In this document: piece after piece, positions 54,201 through 62,175 of the stretch
Numbering within the stretch: the first letter of the stretch is position 1
Layout of the letters: each line of letters opens with the position of its first letter
Origin: Lewinellaceae bacterium
Lineage (GTDB): Bacteria; Bacteroidota; Bacteroidia; Chitinophagales; Saprospiraceae
Direction of reading: 5' to 3'
Assembly: GCA_016716135.1 (NCBI GenBank)
Contig: JADJWX010000028.1
Span: 248,001-312,000, forward strand
Length of the DNA: 64,000 bases
Notes under the pieces: generated by a model
The model's database searches: none
Seen by the model: the letters and a program-made list of their open reading frames with translations, nothing else
What the model was told of the DNA's origin: nothing
Program-made: the position numbers and the translations under genes

Positions 54201-54354
54201 GAATTTGGACGGTTACACCAACCAGTGCTTCACCATTGGCGGTATTAACCAGTCCCTGAATGCTAAAATCAACCTTCTGTGCCAAGGCTGACGCTGGCCA
54301 GGCAAAAAGCATAATTATTGCTAATCGCATGGCCAAAGTGGAAAATTGCTTCAT
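51271..54354 (-). CDS. susC: SusC/RagA-family TonB-dependent outer-membrane transporter
   Basis: A 1027-residue protein. The signal peptide (AIIMLFAWPASALAQ) is followed by a carboxypeptidase-regulatory-like domain (IQGLVNTANGEALVGVTV to ISIGG, about 30-105), the plug (INSIKSNELVAANPQSLNSA, GFSIRLRGASTLLGSSEPLY, NPNDIERIEVINGAAAAAIY, GVVLITTKRG) and a 22-strand beta barrel ending YTFSIRTNF. It takes up substrate with energy from TonB. No TonB, sigma/anti-sigma or enzyme gene is adjacent, apart from the upstream acyltransferase-like gene, so the substrate remains open. Confidence 0.95.
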   Translation of the reverse strand: MKQFSTLAMRLAIIMLFAWPASALAQKVDFSIQGLVNTANGEALVGVTVQIPRLNTGASTGTDGRYSLRGNATPGDYEIVFSYVGFASVRKRISIGGSPLTVDAVMGEDILRMNELLVVGSSVTTERKQLGNAINSIKSNELVAANPQSLNSALQGKLPGALIQQNSGDPAGGFSIRLRGASTLLGSSEPLYVIDGVVISNQTANVTNINATGGASEPGTNRLSDINPNDIERIEVINGAAAAAIYGSRASNGVVLITTKRGASGTPRFSFSTGINVNELRKKVYTNLRNEQFGSADQRLYPIAGTNPTTGALTVGANFSTDKVTVTRYDYQDEVFDTGLGTDQHLSVTGGNQQSNYYASISYTKNQGIVRNTDFQRYGARFRYNQTVNSWASFSIGLSYNNSFSNEKPDGNVFWSPVNAINITNNIWDITERDALGNLKAVEPTRVNPLSVIEDFDINQEVNRAITDFQLKLFPLPGLSIDFITGIDAYGQEGNIFIPPYPYPNVNNTYFNDGYASTANNNVFLINNDINASYKLDFGNITLNTQAGYSNQFSKNTYVVAQGRGLAPFVSTVNGASIVLNPAATDARFRIWGYYLQETVGFKDRLFLTAAVRMDGASTFSEDNRNILYPKVSASYLLSSEPFWKDSRLGNIVSTAKLRASWGQSGNLTAIGPYDRFSTFTTGNLAGSIAINQSNTLANPDVKPERATELEFGADIALFSDRLGLVFTWYSQEIEDLLVNRSLAASQGGRAITNNIGTLENKGLELSLYGTPVRTSSFSWDFGVNFTRNRNMVTNLGQARTAIPNVTGAPIFVVNGQPLGVFYGTYIARDANGAPLLTPEGFLQQERGDVDTGQPMRDANGQPTGTVLEKVIGDPNPDYILGASTTLNFKRWSLTAVVESVQGQDVFDADKRTRQGVGIGEFAEKELSGELPRGWIWGVYPILEWRMEDGSYTKLREVTLSYTIPKIGNVLENTVISLGGRNLFSIDNFFSYDPETNAGGQSNLMRNVNFGQVPIPRTYTFSIRTNF

Positions 54355-54473
54355 AAAATAAACGGTTTGTAAAAATAATTTCGATGTAAAAATCAGAATT
54401 AAATTTCAGACTTATACAAGATGCTAAAATTATAAAACAGTTGCAGCGCCCTGGAAATGGTTTTTATATTAAG

Positions 54474-55580
54474 TCAAATTTTGATAAAAATTTTCCGACG
54501 GTACAATGGCAAGCACACCGCCCAGATAACCAGCAAAAAACCAACGGCAAACAGCAATGAACCAAAGGGCCCGCCGCCGTCAATTGGTTTGAACATCGTG
54601 TTATAAATCCAACTATACGCGTTGACCGGTTCGTCATGTTCCATCCATTTGATCCGCACGATGGTTTTTGTAAGCAAACCGGCCAAAACAAAGGCAAACA
54701 AAGGATTAGCGCCAAAAACCAGGAAAAAACCGGCAAAGCGTTTTCCGTTGACAATATCCAGCGCCCAAACGCTGAATGCCAGGAATATCATGGACAGGCC
54801 GCCTGTGTACAATACAAAAGAGCTCGTCCATAGACTTTTATTGATCGGAAAAGCCAAATCCCATACCAGGCCAGCAGTTGCAACGATAACGCCCCAAAAC
54901 AGCAAATCACGCACCGCCTGCCTTTTTTGTTCCTGCCTTTTTTGCATGATCTGACCACTCCACCAACCCAGAAGCACCGTAACAACAGCCGGCAAGGTGC
55001 TCAGTAAACCTTCCGGATCAAAAGGAACCCCTTTCCCTTTCCACAAGTGTTTGGAGCCCAATACGGAAAGATCAATTTGCCGGGCATAATTGTGCACCAG
55101 GCTGAAGGGATCCTCAAGCGGCGGCGCCATACCAACCAACAATGCCCAATACCCTAAAAGAATAATCGCAGCGACGCCAAAAAGCCAACGGGGCGGCAAA
55201 GTCAGCACTAAAAATGCCGCCAGCCCGTAGCCCAGCGCAATCCGTTGCAACACCCCCATAATACGCAAGTTATCCAGGCTTTTATCATAAAACGGAAAGG
55301 CGGCCAGCAACAGCCCAAGGCCAAACAAAATAGCCATCCGGCGTATGATTTTCCAGGATACAGCTTTGCTGAGCGTCCGCCCATATTTCTCAAAAGAAAA
55401 CCACATGGATACACCGATGATGAACATAAAAGAGGGGAACACCAGATCGGTGGGGGTGCATCCGTGCCAGTCGGCGTGTAACAACGGCCCATACACCTGG
55501 CTCCAGGTGCCGGGGGTATTTACAAGCAACATGAGAGCAATGGTGAAGCCGCGGTAAAAATCGATGGAGAGGTAGCGCAT
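54474..55580 (-). CDS. Multi-span acyltransferase, HGSNAT/DUF5009-like
   Basis: A 368-residue membrane protein with about ten hydrophobic segments. The opening MRYLSIDFYRGFTIALMLLVN with Asp-x-x-Arg-Gly, then HADWHGCTPTDLVFPSFMFI, is the signature of heparan-alpha-glucosaminide N-acetyltransferase and DUF5009/NagX proteins. They acetylate glucosamine or related sugars across the membrane. It precedes susC on the same strand with a 119-base gap, so an operon with susCD is possible and would suggest an amino-sugar substrate, but this is only inference. Confidence 0.85.
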   Translation of the reverse strand: MRYLSIDFYRGFTIALMLLVNTPGTWSQVYGPLLHADWHGCTPTDLVFPSFMFIIGVSMWFSFEKYGRTLSKAVSWKIIRRMAILFGLGLLLAAFPFYDKSLDNLRIMGVLQRIALGYGLAAFLVLTLPPRWLFGVAAIILLGYWALLVGMAPPLEDPFSLVHNYARQIDLSVLGSKHLWKGKGVPFDPEGLLSTLPAVVTVLLGWWSGQIMQKRQEQKRQAVRDLLFWGVIVATAGLVWDLAFPINKSLWTSSFVLYTGGLSMIFLAFSVWALDIVNGKRFAGFFLVFGANPLFAFVLAGLLTKTIVRIKWMEHDEPVNAYSWIYNTMFKPIDGGGPFGSLLFAVGFLLVIWAVCLPLYRRKIFIKI

Positions 55581-55681
55581 ATCAAAGAAAAATAAATATT
55601 GCGTTTATGAAATTCAGAGGAACGTAATTGTGGCAGCAATATCGGAATACATACGTTTTATCTGTAAAATCCGATACTTTC

Positions 55682-56170
55682 ATGATCTGCAAATTACGGC
55701 CAGCACTTATTTTCCTGTCGCTGTGTTGCGGGCAACTCATCTTGCTGCCCACGGCATCATCTTGTTCAAAATCGGATATCGGTTTTTGGCCTGAACCGGC
55801 GTCTTATCAACGAACATGGCAGGCATTTAAAAAACATCGGAAAACCGGATTAAACCAGATTCATCAGTCCCCCCATCAATTTCAATGGCACAAAAAAAGC
55901 CGACTTGCTGGAAAATTTTTAAAAAACCGGCATTTTCAAAAACATAAGGGGGAAACATACCCTGACAAAGGTGTTCAGATCGGCCTGCTGATCTTTTTCT
56001 TCCTATTGCTTGCCTTAACTTGTTTCGGCCTTGTAATATGGGCAGTTGGCGGTTTTTTATTAGACTGGCCACTGATGGGCGTGCTTGCATCAATTGGAGC
56101 ACTTGCTGCTGCTTATTTTGCAATCAAAACACTCATAAGATTATTCAAAACCATCAAGTCGGTTGGTTAA
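55682..56170 (+). CDS. Uncharacterised membrane protein
   Basis: A 162-residue protein starting at ATG 55682 (MICKLRPALIFLSLCCGQ), where a signal-type or membrane stretch begins. A long positively charged middle (RTWQAFKKHRKTG, FQWHKKSRLAGKFLKNRHFQ) is followed by two membrane spans (IGLLIFFFLLLALTCFGLVI and LMGVLASIGALAAAYFAI) and a short basic tail. No family is recognised. It lies divergent from the HGSNAT-like gene and 180 bases before icmF. Given its unusual composition it might be a weakly conserved gene. Confidence 0.5.
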   Translation: MICKLRPALIFLSLCCGQLILLPTASSCSKSDIGFWPEPASYQRTWQAFKKHRKTGLNQIHQSPHQFQWHKKSRLAGKFLKNRHFQKHKGETYPDKGVQIGLLIFFFLLLALTCFGLVIWAVGGFLLDWPLMGVLASIGALAAAYFAIKTLIRLFKTIKSVG

Positions 56171-56210
56171 CTATCGGAATTTCGCCCTTTCCTATCCGCG
56201 CCAATACCCG

Positions 56211-56218
56211 TATCTTTG
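56211..56218 (+). promoter_or_regulatory. Candidate -7 promoter box for icmF
   Basis: TATCTTTG is a perfect TAnnTTTG and lies 132 bases before the ATG at 56351. No TTG is found at -33. The leader shows no cobalamin riboswitch that I can recognise. Confidence 0.5.
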
Positions 56219-56350
56219 TACGGTAAATTCCAAATCAAATTCCGCCAAATACCACTGTTGGTATTTTTTACTCTGAAGAATCAGCAAATTCTGTTTCTGA
56301 TCAAAATTATTGGTAAACAACACTGCCTGGCCATACCGAATCATTCCACC

Positions 56351-59300
56351 ATGAAAAATCCACCGGCTTACCAACCGAAACATAAAATCCGCCTCGTTAC
56401 CGCTGCCAGTTTGTTCGATGGGCATGATGCCGCCATCAACATCATGCGCCGCATCATGCAAAGTACCGGCGCCGAGATCATCCATCTTGGCCACAACCGA
56501 TCGGTGCAGGAAATTGTCAACTGCGCCATCCAGGAAGATGTGCAAGGCATAGCCATTACGTCGTATCAGGGCGGGCACATGGAGTTTTTTAAATACATGT
56601 ACGATTTGCTCCGGGAAAAAGGCGCCGGGCATATCAAAATTTTCGGCGGCGGCGGCGGCACGATACTGCCCGCCGAAATTGAAGAACTGCAAGCCTACGG
56701 CATTACCCGCATTTACCACCCCGACGACGGCCGCGCGCTGGGCCTGCAAGGGATGATCAACGATGTACTGCAACAATGCGACACGCCTGTCGGAATGGGC
56801 GCCGGTTTGAATGGTGAAATGACCCGATTTCAAAAAAAAGACCCCGGAGCTATTGCCCGGCTGATCACCGTCGCTGAAAATGACCCGGAATATTTTGAAA
56901 AAGAAGTAGCCCCTAAACTGGCACCTCCTGCAGGCGGTCAGCATAAAGTACCCGTTTTGGGCATCACCGGCACTGGCGGCGCAGGCAAATCCTCGCTGGT
57001 TGATGAACTGGTACGCCGCTTTCTGTTCGATTTTGAGGACAAAACGCTGGCGATCGTTTCGGTTGATCCGTCCAAGCGAAAAACCGGTGGTGCACTGCTT
57101 GGCGACCGAATTCGTATGAATGCCATCAACAACCCCCGGGTGTTCATGCGCTCGCTGGCTACGCGCCAGAGCAATCTGGCCTTGTCCAAATATGTCCAAT
57201 CGGCTGTAGAAATCCTGAAAGCCGCACAATACGACCTGATCATCCTCGAAACCAGCGGCATTGGCCAAAGTGATACCGAAATCGTCGATCACAGCGACCT
57301 GTCGCTCTACGTGATGACACCTGAGTTTGGCGCTGCTACCCAACTTGAAAAGATCGATATGCTCGACTTTGCCGACCTGGTAGCCATCAACAAATTTGAC
57401 AAACGCGGCGCACTGGACGCACTCCGCGATGTACGCAAACAGGTGCAGCGCAACAGCAACGCCTGGGATGTCGCGGTCGACGATATGCCGGTGTTTGGCT
57501 GTATTGCCAGCCAGTTTAACGACCCGGGGGTGAACCAGCTGTACCGCCGGGTGATGGATTTGTTGGTGGAAAAATGCGGCGCAGATTTCAAATCCGACTT
57601 CAAGGCAACCGACGAGATGTCGGAAAAGATTTTCATCATCCCCCCGCAACGCACCCGGTATCTGTCGGAAATTGCCGAGAGCAACCGGCACTACGACAAA
57701 CAGGTGGACGAGCAAGTTGAAATAGCCCGGAAAATGTGGAGTTTGAAAAACGCCATCGAGCACTTGAACAGGTCAGCGGGAGACTCGAAGTCACCCGCTG
57801 ACTCTGGCACTGTTGCAATGGTCAAAAAACTGGAACAGGAGTACAATACCCTGGAAGATCAACTCGACTGGCGCTGCAAACGTATCCTCGAAAAACACGA
57901 AGCCCTGAAGGCTGCCTATGCTGCCGACGAATACGTGTACACCGTGCGCAACAAGGAAGTGCGGGTAAAAACGCACACCGAAAGTTTGTCGCACACCCGT
58001 ATTCCCAGGGTATCTTTTCCCCGTTTTCAAGACTGGGGCGACATCCTGCGTTGGCGGCTACAGGAAAACGTACCGGGCGAGTACCCGTACACGGCCGGGG
58101 TGTTTCCGTTCAAACGCGAAGGCGAAGACCCCACCCGCATGTTTGCCGGCGAAGGCGGACCGGAACGCACCAACAAACGGTTCCATTACGTATCGCAGGG
58201 TTTGCCGGCGGCGCGCCTGAGCACTGCCTTCGACTCCGTCACGTTGTACGGGGAAGACCCCGACTACCGCCCCGATATTTACGGAAAAATCGGTAACTCC
58301 GGCGTGTCGGTTTGTTGCCTGGACGATGCCAAAAAATTGTATTCCGGCTTCGACCTTTGCGATCCGAAAACATCGGTTTCCATGACGATCAATGGCCCTG
58401 CCGCCACGGTAGCGGCGTTTTTTATGAATGCAGCCATTGACCAGCAATGTGAAAAATACATTCGCGAAAATGGCCTCGAAGCGACGGTGGAAGCAAAACT
58501 GAAAGAAAAATACGATGACCGCGGTCTGGCCCGGCCCCGTTACAATGCCGATCAACTTCCTGCTGGAAACGATGGATTAGGCTTGCTGTTGCTGGGCCTC
58601 ACCGGCGACGAAGTTTTGCCAAAAGAAACATACGCGGAGATCAAAGCCCGGGCGCTGTCGGCTGTTCGAGGTACAGTGCAAGCAGATATTTTAAAAGAAG
58701 ATCAGGCGCAGAACACCTGCATTTTCAGTACGGAGTTCAGCCTTCGGGTGATGGGTGATGTGCAGGAGTATTTTATCCAAAACAACGTCCGGAATTTCTA
58801 TTCCGTTTCTATTTCCGGTTACCACATTGCCGAAGCGGGGGCCAATCCGATATCGCAGTTGGCTTTCACGCTTGCCAACGGCTTTACATTTGTGGAATAT
58901 TACGCTTCGCGTGGCATGCAGGTGGATGATTTTGCGCCCAACCTTTCCTTCTTTTTCTCCAACGGTGTGGATCCAGAGTATGCTGTTATCGGTAGGGTGG
59001 CTCGTCGTATTTGGGCAAAAGCGATGCGCTGGAAATACAACGCCAAGCAACGGAGCCAAATGCTGAAGTACCACATCCAGACATCAGGCCGCTCGCTGCA
59101 CGCACAGGAAATCGCTTTCAACGATATCCGCACTACCCTCCAGGCATTGTACGCCATTTTTGATAATTGCAATTCGCTGCATACCAATGCCTACGACGAG
59201 GCGATCACCACGCCCACCGAAGAATCCGTGCGGCGCGCCATGGCCATCCAATTGATCATAAACAAGGAATTGGGTTTGGCAAAAAACGAAAATCCGTTGC

Positions 59301-59767
59301 AGGGATCGTTTATCATCGAAGAACTGACCGACCTGGTGGAAGAAGCCGTGCTGACCGAATTTGACCGGATCACTGAACGCGGCGGTGTACTCGGCGCTAT
59401 GGAAACCATGTACCAGCGCGGCAAGATCCAGGAGGAAAGTTTGTACTACGAAACCCTGAAACACACGGGCGAACTGCCGCTTGTCGGGGTGAATACGTTT
59501 TTAAGCAAAGAAGGCTCCCCGACAATACTGCCGAAAGAGGTGATCCGGGCAACAACGGAAGAAAAGGAAGATCAAATTCAAACGTTGAAAAATTTGCACG
59601 CAGCAAACGATTCTACAGCCAAAGACGCCTTGCGCCACTTGCAACAAGCCGCCGTTCGCAACGAAAATATGTTTGCTGAATTAATGGAAGCGGTGAAATG
59701 CTGCTCGCTGGGGCAAATTACCAATGCCCTGTTTAAGGTTGGTGGGCAATACCGGCGGAATATGTAA
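56351..59767 (+). CDS. icmF: Fused isobutyryl-CoA mutase IcmF
   Basis: A 1138-residue three-part enzyme. Residues 10-145 bind cobalamin (FDGHDAAINIMRR with base-off His25, EIIHLGHNRSV, GGGGGTI). A MeaB-like GTPase follows, with P-loop GTGGAGKSSL at 207-216 and VAINKFDKRGALDAL. The linker leads to the acyl-CoA mutase (YPYTAGVFPFKREGEDPTRM, FAGEGGPERTNKRF), whose Phe in RMFAGEG is typical of IcmF, where methylmalonyl-CoA mutase has Tyr. IcmF converts isobutyryl-CoA and n-butyryl-CoA with its own chaperone. ATG 56351 is the family start. A palindrome appears inserted in frame at 57772-57802. It converges with nadB, with only 17 bases between. Confidence 0.95.
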   Translation: MKNPPAYQPKHKIRLVTAASLFDGHDAAINIMRRIMQSTGAEIIHLGHNRSVQEIVNCAIQEDVQGIAITSYQGGHMEFFKYMYDLLREKGAGHIKIFGGGGGTILPAEIEELQAYGITRIYHPDDGRALGLQGMINDVLQQCDTPVGMGAGLNGEMTRFQKKDPGAIARLITVAENDPEYFEKEVAPKLAPPAGGQHKVPVLGITGTGGAGKSSLVDELVRRFLFDFEDKTLAIVSVDPSKRKTGGALLGDRIRMNAINNPRVFMRSLATRQSNLALSKYVQSAVEILKAAQYDLIILETSGIGQSDTEIVDHSDLSLYVMTPEFGAATQLEKIDMLDFADLVAINKFDKRGALDALRDVRKQVQRNSNAWDVAVDDMPVFGCIASQFNDPGVNQLYRRVMDLLVEKCGADFKSDFKATDEMSEKIFIIPPQRTRYLSEIAESNRHYDKQVDEQVEIARKMWSLKNAIEHLNRSAGDSKSPADSGTVAMVKKLEQEYNTLEDQLDWRCKRILEKHEALKAAYAADEYVYTVRNKEVRVKTHTESLSHTRIPRVSFPRFQDWGDILRWRLQENVPGEYPYTAGVFPFKREGEDPTRMFAGEGGPERTNKRFHYVSQGLPAARLSTAFDSVTLYGEDPDYRPDIYGKIGNSGVSVCCLDDAKKLYSGFDLCDPKTSVSMTINGPAATVAAFFMNAAIDQQCEKYIRENGLEATVEAKLKEKYDDRGLARPRYNADQLPAGNDGLGLLLLGLTGDEVLPKETYAEIKARALSAVRGTVQADILKEDQAQNTCIFSTEFSLRVMGDVQEYFIQNNVRNFYSVSISGYHIAEAGANPISQLAFTLANGFTFVEYYASRGMQVDDFAPNLSFFFSNGVDPEYAVIGRVARRIWAKAMRWKYNAKQRSQMLKYHIQTSGRSLHAQEIAFNDIRTTLQALYAIFDNCNSLHTNAYDEAITTPTEESVRRAMAIQLIINKELGLAKNENPLQGSFIIEELTDLVEEAVLTEFDRITERGGVLGAMETMYQRGKIQEESLYYETLKHTGELPLVGVNTFLSKEGSPTILPKEVIRATTEEKEDQIQTLKNLHAANDSTAKDALRHLQQAAVRNENMFAELMEAVKCCSLGQITNALFKVGGQYRRNM
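57772..57802. repeat. 31-bp palindrome inside the icmF linker
   Basis: The arms GTCAGCGGG (57772-57780) and CCCGCTGAC (57794-57802) enclose A-GACT-CGA-AGTC-A, itself a small palindrome; only the A-A pair breaks the stem. It codes for RSAGDSKSPADS near residues 474-485, a low-complexity stretch between the GTPase and mutase domains. The core CTCGAAG equals that of the palindrome at 16517; the arms share GTCAGCGG with 49841-49875. Confidence 0.75.
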
Positions 59768-59784
59768 AAAGGCCACTCTCGTTG

Positions 59785-61395
59785 CTACAACACCGAATTT
59801 TCAATAAACGGCAACTGACCCGGATAATCGGTGGTGTAATGCAAGCCCCTGCTTTCCTGCCGGTGTGTAGCCGATCGGGTGATCAGATAGGCAATGGTGA
59901 TCAGGTTGCGCAGCTCCATCAGTTGCGGGCTGATCGTGGTGGTTTTGTACAAATCTTCTGTTTCCTGGTACAACAAAAAGAGCCGGTCGAGTGCGCGTTT
60001 CAGACGGATATTAGAGCGAACGATACCCACGTAGTATGACATGATCTCCTTCAATTCTTTGATACTCTGGGTGATCAAAACCATCTCGGAAGGCTCGGTA
60101 GTGCCTTCTGCATTCCAGTCGGGCACATTTTCTGCGAAAGTCCAACCATCAATCTTATCCTCCGTGTCCTGGAATATCCGGTGTGCAAAAACCATTGCTT
60201 CCAGAAGTGAGTTGGATGCCAGGCGGTTGGCCCCGTGTAAGCCGGTAGACGAACACTCGCCGGCAGCGTACAAACGATGAATGCTGCTCCGGCCATATTC
60301 ATCAACCGCTACGCCCCCGCAAAGGTAGTGGCAGGCTGGAACGACCGGGATCAGGTCGCGCATCGGGTCGACACCCTGGCTGAGGCATTTTTCATAAATC
60401 GTCGGGAAGTGCGCCGTGAAGGCTTCTTTGTCCAGATGCCGGCAATCGAGGTACATGCAATCGGTACCGCGTTTTTTCATTTCGGCGTCAATTGCACGGG
60501 CCACAATATCGCGTGGCGCCAACGACAGTCGGTCGTCGTACAGGTGCATAAACTCCTCGTCTTCAGCTGTTTTTAAAATAGCGCCAAAACCACGCACCGC
60601 TTCCGACACCAAAAAGGAGGGATTTTCACCGGCAGGGTTATACAACGATGTAGGGTGAAACTGCACAAACTCCATATTGCCCACCCGGCTTTTTGCCCGG
60701 TAAGCCATGGCAATTCCATCGCCTGTTGCAATCACCGGATTGGTGGTCGACTTGTACACCTGCCCGGCGCCACCGGTGCATAAAATGGTTACTCTGGAAA
60801 GAATGGTGTCAATTTCGCCGTTTTGTTTGTTCAGGGCATAGCAGCCATAACACTCAATACCGGGCGTCACGCGGATTACCATATAACCCAGATGGTGTTG
60901 GGTGATCAGGTCGAGAGCAAAATAGTGTTCCAGAATTTCGATATTCGGATACCGGTCGGCCTCTTCCATCAGCGTGCGCTGCATTTCCCAGCCGGTAAGA
61001 TCTTTGTAGTGTAAAATCCGTTTTTCCGAATGCCCACCTTCCCGGGCCAGGTCATACGAATCCGAGCCTTTTTCTTTATCAAACCGGGCGCCCCAATCGA
61101 TAATTTCCTGTACGCGTTGGGGGCCTTCTTCAACGACAATTTCAACAATCCGGCGATCGCACAAACCGTCGCCGGCATCAAGTGTATCGGCGATGTGTTT
61201 TTCGTAAGTATCCGTTTCATGATTCCACACCGCGGCTACGCCGCCTTGTGCGTAACGGGTATTGCTTTCGCCTTCGTCTGTTTTGGTCAGTACGAGGACT
61301 TTACGGTTGGGGTGGGCTTTTGCGGCTTTAATAGCAAAAGTGAGCCCGGCAATTCCGGAGCCAAGAACCAGAAAGTCAGCCTGAATTCGAGCCAT
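59785..61395 (-). CDS. nadB: L-aspartate oxidase
   Basis: A 536-residue flavoprotein, the first enzyme of de novo NAD synthesis, oxidising aspartate to iminoaspartate. Visible features: FAD motif LGSGIAGLTFAIKAA (11-25), SNTRYAQGGVAAVW, REGGHSEKRILHYKD, CTGGAGQVYKSTTNP, and the C-terminal AAGECSSTGLHGANRLASNSL-like block. The C-terminal helical tail is longer than in some NadB, as usual in Bacteroidota. nadA and nadC are not adjacent. ATG 61395 fits. It converges with icmF over a 17-base gap. Confidence 0.95.
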   Translation of the reverse strand: MARIQADFLVLGSGIAGLTFAIKAAKAHPNRKVLVLTKTDEGESNTRYAQGGVAAVWNHETDTYEKHIADTLDAGDGLCDRRIVEIVVEEGPQRVQEIIDWGARFDKEKGSDSYDLAREGGHSEKRILHYKDLTGWEMQRTLMEEADRYPNIEILEHYFALDLITQHHLGYMVIRVTPGIECYGCYALNKQNGEIDTILSRVTILCTGGAGQVYKSTTNPVIATGDGIAMAYRAKSRVGNMEFVQFHPTSLYNPAGENPSFLVSEAVRGFGAILKTAEDEEFMHLYDDRLSLAPRDIVARAIDAEMKKRGTDCMYLDCRHLDKEAFTAHFPTIYEKCLSQGVDPMRDLIPVVPACHYLCGGVAVDEYGRSSIHRLYAAGECSSTGLHGANRLASNSLLEAMVFAHRIFQDTEDKIDGWTFAENVPDWNAEGTTEPSEMVLITQSIKELKEIMSYYVGIVRSNIRLKRALDRLFLLYQETEDLYKTTTISPQLMELRNLITIAYLITRSATHRQESRGLHYTTDYPGQLPFIENSVL

Positions 61396-61446
61396 TTAAT
61401 TGATTGTTGTGATGATGGGAGGCACAGCATCGGGTAGTATGCCACG

Positions 61447-62079
61447 CTAAAATCCGTAGGCAAAGGTCAGCGCCCATGCTGAGTTTTTCAGGTTTCCAAC
61501 CAGTTGATTGATTGTTTGCCCATCGTTAATTTTAGTGAGCCCGCGCGAAATTCTGAAGTGCAGGCCGATATTGCCAAGGTCGAGGCCTGCACCAAGGTGC
61601 CAGCCAAAATCAAGGCTTTGCAAGTCATCTTTATCAAACGAAATCGGATTGCCTTGCTCATCTGTGAATTTGCCATCGGAGTTGGCCAACAAACTGGCAT
61701 GCAAACCGCCATGGATATTCAAGAGGCTCAGGTTAAATTCCAAGGAAACCGGCAGTTCGATATATGCGAATTTTAAAGACGAAACAAAACTGTCCCGCTG
61801 GTAGCTGGCGCCTTTGGTGGCGATGAGCAGTTCCGGCCGCAAGGCAAAACTGCTTCGTTGGCCAAGTGGAATTTTTGCAAATACACCGCCGGTAAATCCA
61901 ATTCGGCCATCCCGGTCTTCCGCTTTGGCGTCGTCGTATAAGTTTGTGCCGTTAATGCCGAGTTTAAGACCAAACCGGACACCATCTTCAATCATTTGCG
62001 CTTGTGCGGCGTGAAAGCCCAGGCTAGCGAAACAAAGTGTAAGCAGAAAACTTTGAACCCATTTCCAAGTTTTTTTCAT
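61447..62079 (-). CDS. PorT-like outer-membrane beta-barrel protein
   Basis: A 210-residue secreted protein with a signal peptide (FLLTLCFASLGFHAAQAQ). The outer-membrane beta-barrel pattern (PF13568 type) is clear: RFGLKLGINGTNLYDDAKAE, GFTGGVFAKIPLGQRSSFAL, YIELPVSLEFNLSLLN, DFGWHLGAGLDLGN, AWALTFAYGF. Members are small porin-like or opacity-type barrels. It lies downstream of the pseudouridine synthase gene and after a terminator, so it probably has its own promoter, though none was found. Confidence 0.85.
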   Translation of the reverse strand: MKKTWKWVQSFLLTLCFASLGFHAAQAQMIEDGVRFGLKLGINGTNLYDDAKAEDRDGRIGFTGGVFAKIPLGQRSSFALRPELLIATKGASYQRDSFVSSLKFAYIELPVSLEFNLSLLNIHGGLHASLLANSDGKFTDEQGNPISFDKDDLQSLDFGWHLGAGLDLGNIGLHFRISRGLTKINDGQTINQLVGNLKNSAWALTFAYGF

Positions 62080-62125
62080 GGCAAGGTTGTGTTTAGTAAA
62101 AAAATAGTTTGGTGTTAGAACGGAT

Positions 62126-62164
62126 AAAAAGAGCCGGTGGTTTGCAAATCCACCGGCTCTTTTT
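62126..62164. terminator. Terminator after the RluB-like gene
   Basis: The 15-base arms AAAAAGAGCCGGTGG (62126-62140) and CCACCGGCTCTTTTT (62150-62164) flank a 9-base loop. It lies 12 bases after the stop of the pseudouridine synthase (leftward) and is symmetrical. Confidence 0.9.
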
Positions 62165-62175
62165 GCCTGTATATT

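Noticed and set aside
56219..56350. Cobalamin riboswitch before icmF
   Set aside because: The leader is too short and lacks a recognisable B12-box-type segment.
56192..57763. 523-codon open frame on the - strand opposite icmF
   Set aside because: It is a shadow of the cobalamin-binding and GTPase region; no family resemblance.
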